Positions 1 through 5,637 of a DNA stretch of 5,637 nt are shown in pieces. The DNA is taken from positions 1 through 5,637 of the forward strand of contig JANXQE010000106.1 of NCBI GenBank assembly GCA_025356925.1. Reading direction: 5' to 3'. The notes beneath the pieces were generated by a model. The model had not been told where the DNA came from and searched no databases. It was given only the letters and a program-made list of their open reading frames with translations. Numbering within the stretch: position 1 is the first letter of the stretch; each line of letters starts with the position of its first letter. The stretch is from Limisphaerales bacterium (GTDB taxonomy: Bacteria; Verrucomicrobiota; Verrucomicrobiia; Limisphaerales; UBA8199). A program made the translations under genes and the position numbers.

Positions 1-1671
1 GGCCAGATTAGAACTTACGATGGACTGCCCTTCGTGAACATGACATTCGTCGATTCGGTCAACAACCTGCTCGGGGTTGGTTGGCTCGAGCGTTTCACTC
101 ACACGAACCTCTACGACACGACGAAGCAAGATTTGATCAAATACTCACAGCCGCACGATACCTTATTCGACGAGCTTAATGGCAAGATTGTGGTCGGTGG
201 ATATGCCTTCCAGGTGCCCCCGACTGCTCAGCCAGGCCAAACTTACCAAATCCAACTTGGCCGTCCGTCCGCCACTTCCGACGGCGTTGGCGCGCCCGGC
301 TCGGACGTATTCATCACAACTCTGACCAACGGCTCGCTGACTGCTGGCTCGGAGAACTCGATTAAGTTCGTTACGGCGGGCCAACGAAAGTACACTGTCG
401 GCGATTGCGCCCCGTTCCGATGGTTCAATGCCGGAGATTTTGGTGATACCAACCTGGACAACAGCGATGTGATGCAGGTGTTCCAATCGGCTATCTACCT
501 CAATAACTATCCGCCGCCGGGCAGTGATTTCTTCGACAGCATGGATTCCTGTGGGGCGCTCTTTGTTCAGAGTCCCAATGGGTATCTCACGCGTGGTGGA
601 ACAATCGTTGATCCGGCCGCCTTGAATCTCCTGTTCAACGGCAACGATACGACGATCAATCAAATCGCCTTCGGTGATGGCAACCTGGACGTGTGCGACG
701 TTTATGTAACGTTCCGGCGGTCACTGGATCCGAGCCTGGTTTGGTTCCAGCGCTTCTGGACCAATGGTGCGCGCGCTGCCGAATTCATCGGGAACCCGCC
801 CGCCACGCCGCAAGGCACTCCGCCAACGCCGTTGGGCCTGCAGACCCCGACGGTTGCGCCAGCGGTCAATTTTGCCGCCGGTGTTCTCCGAGCCTCGGCC
901 GGCCAAACTGTGCAAGTGCCAATCACGGCACAGGTGCTGGGAGCTTATCCCTTACGCGTGTTAATGCTCAATCTCAGCGTCAATCCTTTGGACGGGTCCC
1001 CCGCGCTGGCGGCTCCGGTGCAATTCAACGCGAACCCCGCTCTGGGGCAAGCGACCCTGACGTCCTCGACCGGGAACGGCAACTACGCCGCTTCCTGGCT
1101 CAATAGCACAATCGCTGGGCTGACCAGTAACGCCGTCCTGGGCACCCTGACCGTCACCATTCCTGCGACTGCGTCGCCGAACGCGGCTTACGCCATTCAT
1201 TTCGATCACGCTTCCGCTTCACCCAATGGTCTAGCCTCGTTTGCGAAGACCACGGCCACGGGCCTGATTACCCTTGCGGACCGGTCTGCGTCCTACTTCA
1301 ACGATGGCATCCCGGACTCCTGGCGGCTCAAGTATTTCGGCAGCATCTACAACCTGCTGTCGCAGGCCAGCGCCGACGCCGACGGCGACGGTGCCAATAA
1401 CTGGCAGGAATTCGTTGCCGGGACCGATCCGACCGATGCCAAGTCCTGCCTCCAGGTTTCGACACATCAGGCCGCAGCGACGCAAAACCAGGACTGCGTG
1501 GTTCATTGGCCAAGCGTCGCGGGCAAGACCTATGTGATCCAGCGTTCAGCGGATCTCTTTACCCAGAACTGGGTCACAGTTTCCACTAGCACCGGCACGG
1601 GAACGGACATGGAATTCCATGATACCACCGGGGGTGCCATTCGGTTTTATCGGGTGCAGGTCGCCCCGTAA
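1..1671 (+). CDS. Secreted modular protein with dockerin-like and cohesin-like domains, C-terminal part (5' partial)
   Basis: The frame is open to the left edge with no stop before position 1, so the GTG at 34 is probably internal and the N-terminus and signal peptide lie outside. Visible parts in order: the tail of a beta-rich domain (about 190-420) running into 'APFRWFNAGDFGDTNLDNSD'; a first dockerin-like calcium loop DTNLDNSD (about 445-468); a second loop DGNLDVCD (676-699) followed by 'FRRSLDP' and 'WFQRFWTNG'; a proline-rich linker (about 790-860); a cohesin-like beta-sandwich (about 860-1280) with 'GQTVQVPITAQ' and 'LGTLTVTIPATA'; an aspartate-rich calcium segment DADGDGANNWQEF (about 1375-1413); and a C-terminal beta module ending FYRVQVAP. 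Known of such domains: calcium-stabilised modules of extracellular or surface proteins. Inferred: an exported structural or adhesive protein; no catalytic motif is visible. No PEP-CTERM or LPxTG anchor is seen. The gene ends in TAA and is followed by a terminator. Confidence 0.85.
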   Translation, partial: GQIRTYDGLPFVNMTFVDSVNNLLGVGWLERFTHTNLYDTTKQDLIKYSQPHDTLFDELNGKIVVGGYAFQVPPTAQPGQTYQIQLGRPSATSDGVGAPGSDVFITTLTNGSLTAGSENSIKFVTAGQRKYTVGDCAPFRWFNAGDFGDTNLDNSDVMQVFQSAIYLNNYPPPGSDFFDSMDSCGALFVQSPNGYLTRGGTIVDPAALNLLFNGNDTTINQIAFGDGNLDVCDVYVTFRRSLDPSLVWFQRFWTNGARAAEFIGNPPATPQGTPPTPLGLQTPTVAPAVNFAAGVLRASAGQTVQVPITAQVLGAYPLRVLMLNLSVNPLDGSPALAAPVQFNANPALGQATLTSSTGNGNYAASWLNSTIAGLTSNAVLGTLTVTIPATASPNAAYAIHFDHASASPNGLASFAKTTATGLITLADRSASYFNDGIPDSWRLKYFGSIYNLLSQASADADGDGANNWQEFVAGTDPTDAKSCLQVSTHQAAATQNQDCVVHWPSVAGKTYVIQRSADLFTQNWVTVSTSTGTGTDMEFHDTTGGAIRFYRVQVAP

Positions 1672-1701
1672 TTCGGTAATAGCTCATAGAACAGCCTTCA
1701 A

Positions 1702-1735
1702 CGGCGCATCCCCGGTGGATGCGCCGCTTGTTTTT
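1702..1735 (+). terminator. Intrinsic (rho-independent) terminator of the secreted protein gene
   Basis: A perfect 10-base-pair GC-rich stem (CGGCGCATCC at 1702-1711 with GGATGCGCCG at 1717-1726) closes a five-base loop, CCGGT. CTTG and a run of five T (1731-1735) follow. It begins 30 bases after the TAA stop of the upstream gene. The T run is on the plus strand only, because the left flank read on the minus strand has no U-tract. It therefore should not act as a classical terminator for the convergent DUF971 gene. Confidence 0.9.
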
Positions 1736-1798
1736 ACAGTATCGACTTGAGCTTGGCCGCGCCTCGACGGGGCCCGCACGGGGCCACCCGCCCAACCC

Positions 1799-2104
1799 TC
1801 ACCCCTGCGCCTCAGCAACCTTCTTCAGGTAATCGAACGAAAATAGACCGGTGTTATGGCCATCGGCCCAAACCGGTTGCACGGCGTAGCTGCCGACCAG
1901 GCTCAAACCGCGCAGCTCAAACGCCCGGGCGGCTAAGGTCTGCTCCGGCCCTTTGTACAAATTCCCCATGATGTCGGCTTCTCCCTTACAGCCCGCGCAG
2001 GGACAGGCTCGCCTCAGTCTTTCCAGGGAAATGAAGCTTTCGGTGCCGTCGTCCCACTTGACGGCGAGTTCCTGTCCGATCGGTTGGAGGTTTACGGGGC
2101 GCAT
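1799..2104 (-). CDS. DUF971 / GBBH-like N-terminal domain protein, stand-alone, 101 aa
   Basis: The whole protein is a single DUF971 domain, the fold found at the N-terminus of gamma-butyrobetaine hydroxylase and as a small stand-alone protein in many bacteria. Typical family features are visible: an early 'LAVKWDDGTE' strand, a CPCAGC cluster with Cys34, Cys36 and Cys39, then 'YAVQPVWADGHNTGLFSF' with His83. In the eukaryotic hydroxylase a zinc ion is held by a CxCxxC motif plus a later histidine, and all four equivalents are present here, so zinc binding is a sound inference. There is no catalytic oxygenase domain and no fused Mrp/ApbC ATPase. The cellular role is not established; links to Fe-S carrier proteins are suggested by fusions in other bacteria. 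The ATG at 2104 gives a start of normal family length. The nearest purine-rich GAGG is about 20 bases upstream, which is distant for a Shine-Dalgarno sequence. It is convergent with the upstream secreted protein gene and divergent from the FAD oxidoreductase. Confidence 0.88.
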   Translation of the reverse strand: MRPVNLQPIGQELAVKWDDGTESFISLERLRRACPCAGCKGEADIMGNLYKGPEQTLAARAFELRGLSLVGSYAVQPVWADGHNTGLFSFDYLKKVAEAQG

Positions 2105-2234
2105 CCGTTCGCGGCATAATACCGCCTCGCCACCTCGAATCGAGGATAAATCCCTTGCTCACGCGCCTTGGCGCCTTCAGATTTTGCGGAAACCGCGTCA
2201 GGCTTCAGGCCAATAACCGCCGCGGTGTTGAACC
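2105..2234. promoter_or_regulatory. Divergent intergenic region between DUF971 and FAD oxidoreductase genes
   Basis: This 130-base gap separates two divergent start codons and must hold promoters for one or both genes. On the minus strand TATTAT (2121-2116) matches a -10 box at five of six positions and ends 11 bases before the DUF971 ATG. If used, it would give a very short leader, but no convincing -35 box lies 16-18 bases upstream. No clear sigma-70 pair is visible on the plus strand, and there is no strong Shine-Dalgarno before the GTG at 2235. The region also holds a 13-base palindrome (listed separately) and an imperfect tandem GCGCCTT (2163-2169 and 2171-2177). The promoter assignment is weak; the divergent arrangement is plain. 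Confidence 0.35.
2133..2145. repeat. Perfect 13-base palindrome, candidate operator
   Basis: CCTCGA-A-TCGAGG is a perfect inverted repeat with six-base arms around one central base. It lies between two divergent genes, 28 bases upstream of the DUF971 ATG and 89 bases upstream of the FAD oxidoreductase GTG. The short arms and location suit a dimeric repressor or activator site, but a repeat this short can arise by chance in GC-rich DNA, and no matching regulator is in the window. Confidence 0.3.
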
Positions 2235-3968
2235 GTGAATAAACTACTCCGCCGCGCATTCCTCAAAAGGCTTGGGCTGGCGGCGCCCTTGGCGGGTTTT
2301 GTTCCGACCTTGGGCCTGGGGCAAGTGACGACCGGCCGAGTCGCTCCGGCGGGGGACCGGAAACTTTCGGCCCACGAACTGGGTGCTGAACTGGTAATCA
2401 TCGGGGGTGGTTTGGGCGGCTGCGCGGCCGCTCTGGCCGCGGCTCGCAACGGGCGGCGCGTGGTCCTCTGTGAGGAAACGGACTGGATCGGAGGCCAACT
2501 CACCGCGCAAGCGGTCCCACCCGATGAGAATCCCTGGATCGAGACCTTCGGCGGCACGCGCTCCTACCTCGAGTTGCGGCGGAGGATTCGGGACTATTAC
2601 CTGCGGAAATACCCCCTGACCGCAGAGGCTCGTGCCAAAGCTTATCTCAACCCCGGCAACGGCTGGGTTTCGCGCCTCTGCCATGAGCCCAAGGTTTCCC
2701 TCGCAGTGCTCGAGGAGCTGCTCGCGCCGTTTGTGAGCGCGCAACAGGTCAGAATCCTCCTGCGGCACAAGGCGATCGACGCGGATTATGACAAAGATCG
2801 AGTAAACGCAGTCCACGTCCGCAGCCTGGAAACCGGAAACGACCTCGTTTTGCATGGCGATTATTTCGCCGACGCCACCGAGTTGGGCGACTTGCTCCCG
2901 TTGACCAAGACCGAGTACGTTACGGGGGCGGAATCGCGAAGGGAAACGACCGAACCGCACGCGCCCGAGCAGGCCGCTCCAGCCAACCAGCAGGCTTTCA
3001 CCTGTTGCTTCGCAATCGATTACATTGCCGGCGAGGACCACCGAGTTCAAAAGCCTGCCGAATACGCCTTTTGGCGCGACTTTGTCCCCAGCCTAAATCC
3101 CGCCTGGCCCGGCCGCTTGTTCTCGTGGGACGTCACCGATCCGGTCAGTACCCGGCCTAAGACATTCGAAATGGACCCGCAGAAGGGCACCGGGCTATGG
3201 TCCTATCGGCGGATTTCCGACCGGGCTCAATTTGCCGCCGGCACTTACCTGAGCGATGTCTCGCTCGTCAACTGGCCCCAAAACGATTTCATGCTCGGGA
3301 ATCTATCCGAGATTCCACCGGCGGAAGCCAGCCGAAATCTGGCGCGCGCCAAGCAGCTCAGCTTGTCGCTGCTTTATTGGATGCAGACCGAGGCCCCGCG
3401 CCCGGACGGCGGAACCGGTTGGCCCGGGTTGCGGCTGCGACCGGATATCCTTGGCACCGAGGATGGGCTGGCCAAATACCCGTACACCCGCGAAAGCCGG
3501 CGCATTCGAGCGGAGTTTACCGTTTTGGAGCAGCACGTCGCGACGGACGCGCGCATGAGAGAAACCGGCGCCTCTCGCGAAGAGGTGCGAGCCGCGCCCT
3601 TTGGTGACTCCGTCGGCATCGGCAGCTACCGGATTGACTTGCACGCCAGCACCGCCGGCGACAACTACCTGGACATCAGCTCCCTTCCTTTTCAAATCCC
3701 TCTGGGCGCGCTGGTGCCACAGCGGATGGAGAATTTGCTGCCGGCCTGTAAGAACCTGGGAGTCACCCATATCACCAACGGCTGCTACCGGTTGCACCCG
3801 GTCGAGTGGAATATCGGAGAGTCGGCGGGCGCCCTGGCTGCCTTTTGTCTTGGTCGGAAGATCGCGCCACGGGCCGTGCTCAAACAACCTGGGTTGCTCA
3901 AGGACTTCCAAGCGTTGTTGCAAGCGCAAGGCGTGCCGTTGGCCTGGCCAAAAGTCACACCCAGGTAG
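2235..3968 (+). CDS. Tat-exported FAD-dependent oxidoreductase (FAD_oxidored-type), 577 aa
   Basis: An N-terminal twin-arginine motif, R6-R7-A-F-L-K11, followed by an apolar stretch (about residues 13-29), marks export of a folded cofactor-bearing protein by the Tat system. The Rossmann FAD-binding loop is 'VIIGGGLGG' (residues 54-62), with Glu80 at the end of the next strand in the place that usually binds the adenosine ribose. 'DWIGGQLT' (83-90) follows and is typical of this FAD-dependent family, which is common in Verrucomicrobia and Planctomycetes. The C-terminal FAD segment is also intact: 'ENLLPACKNLGVTH' (499-512) and 'HPVEWNIGESAGALA' (521-535). Substrate is unknown; I would not name one. 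The GTG start at 2235 is chosen because an in-frame TGA lies at 2229-2231 and the Tat motif begins five codons later. There is no strong Shine-Dalgarno. The cleavage site is not an obvious AxA. It is followed after 67 bases by cutA on the same strand. FAD binding and family are secure; the biological role is open. Confidence 0.9.
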   Translation: MNKLLRRAFLKRLGLAAPLAGFVPTLGLGQVTTGRVAPAGDRKLSAHELGAELVIIGGGLGGCAAALAAARNGRRVVLCEETDWIGGQLTAQAVPPDENPWIETFGGTRSYLELRRRIRDYYLRKYPLTAEARAKAYLNPGNGWVSRLCHEPKVSLAVLEELLAPFVSAQQVRILLRHKAIDADYDKDRVNAVHVRSLETGNDLVLHGDYFADATELGDLLPLTKTEYVTGAESRRETTEPHAPEQAAPANQQAFTCCFAIDYIAGEDHRVQKPAEYAFWRDFVPSLNPAWPGRLFSWDVTDPVSTRPKTFEMDPQKGTGLWSYRRISDRAQFAAGTYLSDVSLVNWPQNDFMLGNLSEIPPAEASRNLARAKQLSLSLLYWMQTEAPRPDGGTGWPGLRLRPDILGTEDGLAKYPYTRESRRIRAEFTVLEQHVATDARMRETGASREEVRAAPFGDSVGIGSYRIDLHASTAGDNYLDISSLPFQIPLGALVPQRMENLLPACKNLGVTHITNGCYRLHPVEWNIGESAGALAAFCLGRKIAPRAVLKQPGLLKDFQALLQAQGVPLAWPKVTPR

Positions 3969-4019
3969 GGCGCACGGTAAGCGACTCCCAGGATCAATCG
4001 AGGTAAATCCAGAAACCAC

Positions 4020-4026
4020 GGAAGGA
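4020..4026 (+). promoter_or_regulatory. Shine-Dalgarno sequence of cutA
   Basis: GGAAGGA lies nine bases before the ATG at 4036. It fixes the cutA start, because the same frame is open far upstream (to 3601) inside the oxidoreductase gene and a longer protein could otherwise be called. Confidence 0.75.
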
Positions 4027-4035
4027 CAAACATCG

Positions 4036-4368
4036 ATGCCTAAAAGGGAAAAATTCGCGTTGGTTTTCGTGACCGTACCTAACCTCGGGACGGCGCGGAG
4101 ATTGGCCACGCTTGCCTTGAGTGCCCGGTTGGTGGCTTGCGCGAATCTGGTTCCCAAAATCGAATCGCACTATTGGTGGCGGGGAAAAATCGAAATCGCG
4201 ACGGAAATTTTGATACTGTTCAAGACCACAACGCAACGGCTCGAAGCCCTCGAGAAGCTGATCCTTGCCAGGCACCCCTATGATACGCCGGAGTTTGTGG
4301 TGGTATCGATTGCCAGGGGAAATAAGCGCTACCTGGAATGGCTCAGCCAGGCTTCATCTGAAGCATGA
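4036..4368 (+). CDS. cutA: CutA divalent-cation tolerance protein, 110 aa
   Basis: The full-length protein matches the small CutA1 family (about 100-115 residues), a ferredoxin-like trimer found in the cytoplasm or periplasm and linked to copper and other divalent-cation tolerance, although its exact function is still disputed. Conserved features in order: 'FVTVPN' (11-16), 'ARLVACANLVP' (30-40) with Cys35, 'SHYWWRGK' (44-51), Glu57, 'FKTT' (62-65), 'HPYDTPE' (80-86) and 'YLEWL' (99-103). All hallmark residues are present and nothing suggests damage. There is no signal peptide, so a cytoplasmic location is inferred. The start is the ATG at 4036 with a good Shine-Dalgarno. The TGA stop shares bases with the ATG of lldP (ATGA at 4365-4368), pointing to translational coupling. 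The oxidoreductase gene ends 67 bases upstream without a visible terminator, so a three-gene transcript is possible. Confidence 0.95.
   Translation: MPKREKFALVFVTVPNLGTARRLATLALSARLVACANLVPKIESHYWWRGKIEIATEILILFKTTTQRLEALEKLILARHPYDTPEFVVVSIARGNKRYLEWLSQASSEA
4351..4364 (+). repeat. Inverted repeat immediately before the lldP start codon
   Basis: GCTTCA-TC-TGAAGC is a perfect six-base-arm inverted repeat that ends on the base before the lldP ATG and lies within the last cutA codons. It occupies the place where an lldP ribosome-binding site would sit. In RNA it could form a small hairpin (loop of at least four bases), which would favour coupled over independent initiation. This is inference; the repeat also encodes cutA residues and may be incidental. 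Confidence 0.3.
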
Positions 4369-5528
4369 ATCAGCCCTGGTTGCAGAATTACGATCCGGTT
4401 CACAGCCCGATCCTTTCCACCCTGCTGGCAGCCACGCCGGTGGCAATTCTGTTGGGTTCCATAGCGATCCTAAGGATTCGGATCCATTTTTCGGCCCTGC
4501 TGGGCCTTTCGTTCGCCGGCGCGATCGCCGTCGGAATCTACGGCATGCCGGCCAAAACCGCGGTTGCTGCGGGAGCTTTTGGAGCGGCTTTCGGACTGTT
4601 TCCGGTGAGCTGGATCGTTTTGAACGTCATGTTTCTGTACCAGCTTACCGTAGACCGCGGCCTGTTTGGGGTGCTCCGAGACAGTCTGGCGCGGGTCGCG
4701 CCGGATCCTCGGGTGCAGGTGATCCTGATTGCCTTTTCCTTCGGCGCGTTCGTGGAGGGCGTTGCCGGCTTCGGGGCGCCGGTCGCGATCACCGCGGCCA
4801 TTTTGATTCAGTTGGGATTCAAACCGCTTCATGCCTCGGGCTTGGCGCTGATCGCCAATACCGCTCCCGTTGCTTTTGGCTCTCTCGGTATCCCAATTAC
4901 CACCCTCGAACAGGTTACCGGACTGGACGCTTTCAAGATATCCGCCATGGTAGGCCGGCAATTGCCTCTGTTCTCCGCGCTGATTCCCTTTTGGGTGGTG
5001 GCCGCCTATGCCGGATGGAGAAGCATGCTTGGCGTCTGGCCTGCCGCCCTGGTCGCCGGCGTCGCCTTTGCTGTTCCCCAATTTCTCGTTTCCAATTTTC
5101 ATGGACCCTGGCTGGTCGATACTATTTCCGGGGCGAGTTCGATCCTGGCATTGATCGCCTTGCTGCGGTTTTGGAAACCGCTGGCGGCTCAGCCTGGGCC
5201 AGCGTTGTCACCCGCGATTTCGCAGCCGGCCTTTCCACGCTGCCAGCTTGCTGCTGCTGCCGGCGACACACCCGCGAAACTCCCGGGCACTGAGAGCTCG
5301 CTATCGACAAAACAGGTTTTTCGCTCGTGGCTGCCCTGGCTGATCCTAACCGCCCTGATGCTTGTCTGGGGCTTGCCGAGGTTCAAAGCCAGGCTGGACC
5401 GAGTCGCCTCGCCCAGCTTCGCGGTCCCGTACCTGGACAAAGTCGTACAGCGGGTCCCACCCGTGGCGGCGGTGGGTGCGCAGCCTGAAACGGCTAATTT
5501 CCCAGAGCCAGCATGGCGGCGATGGTGA
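4365..5528 (+). CDS. lldP: L-lactate permease family protein, disrupted after residue 379
   Basis: This is an inner-membrane carrier of the LctP/LldP family (lactate and related 2-hydroxyacids, proton-coupled). The start is the ATG overlapping the cutA stop. Recognisable landmarks: 'WLQNYDP' (5-11) at the extreme N-terminus, many apolar helices (roughly 17-36, 43-60, 66-93, 117-150, 155-175, 198-216, 222-240, 254-269, 322-336), the signature 'GAFVEGVAGFGAPVAI' (127-142), 'NTAPVAFGSLGIPI' (165-178), 'MVGRQLP' (195-201), and 'LPWLILTALMLVWGLP' (323-338). Full members are about 530-560 residues; this frame stops at 387. Up to 'ETANF' (375-379) the match to the family is normal. The last eight residues, PEPAWRRW, do not belong, and the next 138 bases carry the continuing permease sequence on the opposite strand (separate entry). 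As written, the product lacks about a third of the protein, including the conserved C-terminal transport core, and would not be expected to function. Residues 273-318 form a Pro/Ala-rich loop, a variable region in this family. Confidence 0.9.
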   Translation: MNQPWLQNYDPVHSPILSTLLAATPVAILLGSIAILRIRIHFSALLGLSFAGAIAVGIYGMPAKTAVAAGAFGAAFGLFPVSWIVLNVMFLYQLTVDRGLFGVLRDSLARVAPDPRVQVILIAFSFGAFVEGVAGFGAPVAITAAILIQLGFKPLHASGLALIANTAPVAFGSLGIPITTLEQVTGLDAFKISAMVGRQLPLFSALIPFWVVAAYAGWRSMLGVWPAALVAGVAFAVPQFLVSNFHGPWLVDTISGASSILALIALLRFWKPLAAQPGPALSPAISQPAFPRCQLAAAAGDTPAKLPGTESSLSTKQVFRSWLPWLILTALMLVWGLPRFKARLDRVASPSFAVPYLDKVVQRVPPVAAVGAQPETANFPEPAWRRW

Positions 5529-5637
5529 GCAAGGAAAAACGGATGCGGTAAATGGTCTGGACGTAGATCCTCGCCAGGTCATCGACCCGGTAGCCCATGG
5601 CCATACCCGAAATAATGGATGCCACCAGAATGCCGGT
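5500..5637 (-). pseudogene. lldP: Inverted internal fragment of the lactate permease gene
   Basis: Read on the minus strand from 5637 to 5500, this stretch is open for 46 codons: it starts TGILVASIISGMAMGY, passes through 'RVDDLARIYVQTIYRIRF', and ends SLLTIAAMLALG, then Asn and a TAG at 5496-5494. It is not a separate gene. It has no start of its own and runs off the window. Its two apolar stretches joined by a polar loop are what the LldP family has just after the point where the plus-strand frame breaks ('..F......LSATGTAIL.A..IS', then '..SL.TIA.VL...'). It therefore supplies the missing next segment of lldP in the wrong orientation. The breakpoint is within about 5499-5504. A true inversion, an opposed second copy and a fold-back chimera are all possible. 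Confidence 0.8.

Noticed and set aside
34..36. GTG at 34 as the true start of the first gene
   Set aside because: The frame is open from position 1, there is no Shine-Dalgarno or signal peptide after the GTG, and the sequence begins in the middle of an apparent extracellular domain.
1771..1785. GGCCC-GCACG-GGGCC hairpin as a terminator for the DUF971 gene
   Set aside because: The stem is only five base pairs and no T run follows on the minus strand, so there is too little to call it.
2244..3050. 268-residue minus-strand frame antisense to the oxidoreductase gene
   Set aside because: The plus strand has clear FAD-binding motifs here; the antisense translation shows no recognisable domain and is typical of GC-rich coding shadow.
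3601..4035. Long in-frame upstream extension of cutA (open frame from 3601)
   Set aside because: It overlaps the end of the oxidoreductase gene in another frame, has no CutA-family similarity, and the ATG at 4036 has a good Shine-Dalgarno and gives the normal family length.
3303..4157. 284-residue minus-strand frame spanning the oxidoreductase end and cutA
   Set aside because: It crosses two well-supported plus-strand genes and has no recognisable motif or ribosome-binding site.
4265..5293. 342-residue plus-strand frame overlapping cutA and lldP
   Set aside because: It is rich in Arg, Gly and Ser without domain signature, while the other frame gives an unmistakable lactate permease.
5181..5319. 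Pro/Ala-rich stretch of LldP (residues 273-318) as an insertion or frameshift
   Set aside because: The frame is continuous, family motifs resume at LPWLILT, and this cytoplasmic loop is variable in length among LctP-family permeases.
5346..5582. Minus-strand 78-residue frame starting at 5582
   Set aside because: It is in a different frame from the inverted permease segment; its translation has no membrane or family pattern and it crosses the breakpoint.

Overview
The window looks like a fragment of a GC-rich Verrucomicrobia-type genome, probably the Pedosphaera/Limisphaerales group. The main clue is the first gene. It combines dockerin-like calcium loops, a cohesin-like beta domain, an 'IPDSWRLKYFG ... 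DADGDGANNWQEF.AGTDP' segment and a short C-terminal 'FYRVQVAP' ending, a layout I associate with secreted verrucomicrobial proteins. This placement rests on recalled family patterns, not on a search.

Layout, left to right. (1) Positions 1-1671, plus strand: the C-terminal part of a large secreted modular protein whose 5' end lies outside the window, closed by a strong intrinsic terminator (1702-1735). (2) Positions 1799-2104, minus strand: a small stand-alone DUF971 (GBBH-like N-terminal domain) protein with an intact CxCxxC...H zinc site, convergent with gene 1. (3) Positions 2105-2234: a divergent intergenic region with a perfect 13-base palindrome. (4) Positions 2235-3968, plus strand: a FAD-dependent oxidoreductase with a twin-arginine (Tat) export signal. 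(5) Positions 4036-4368, plus strand: cutA, with a good Shine-Dalgarno sequence. (6) Positions 4365-5528, plus strand: an L-lactate permease (LldP/LctP family) overlapping cutA by ATGA. Genes 4-6 are co-directional and closely spaced and may form one transcription unit; cutA and lldP are almost certainly translationally coupled.

The most striking feature is at the right edge. The lldP reading frame is normal up to Phe379 (position 5501), then breaks into eight non-native residues and a stop. The missing continuation of the permease is present in the last 138 bases, but on the opposite strand: read from 5637 back to 5500 it encodes 46 residues (TGILVASIIS ... TIAAMLALG) that fit the next part of the LldP fold. 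The end of the window is therefore an inverted piece of the same gene. It could be a real small inversion that inactivates or switches the permease, a second opposed copy, or a fold-back chimera from amplification or assembly. The sequence alone cannot decide; the artefact explanation is at least as likely as the biological one.

Functionally, the right half suggests a small locus for organic-acid uptake (LldP) with a metal-tolerance/signalling-type trimer (CutA) and an exported flavin oxidoreductase of unknown substrate. The left half is an unrelated surface or extracellular protein. Apart from the inversion I see no mobile element, CRISPR array, tRNA, rRNA or recognisable riboswitch.
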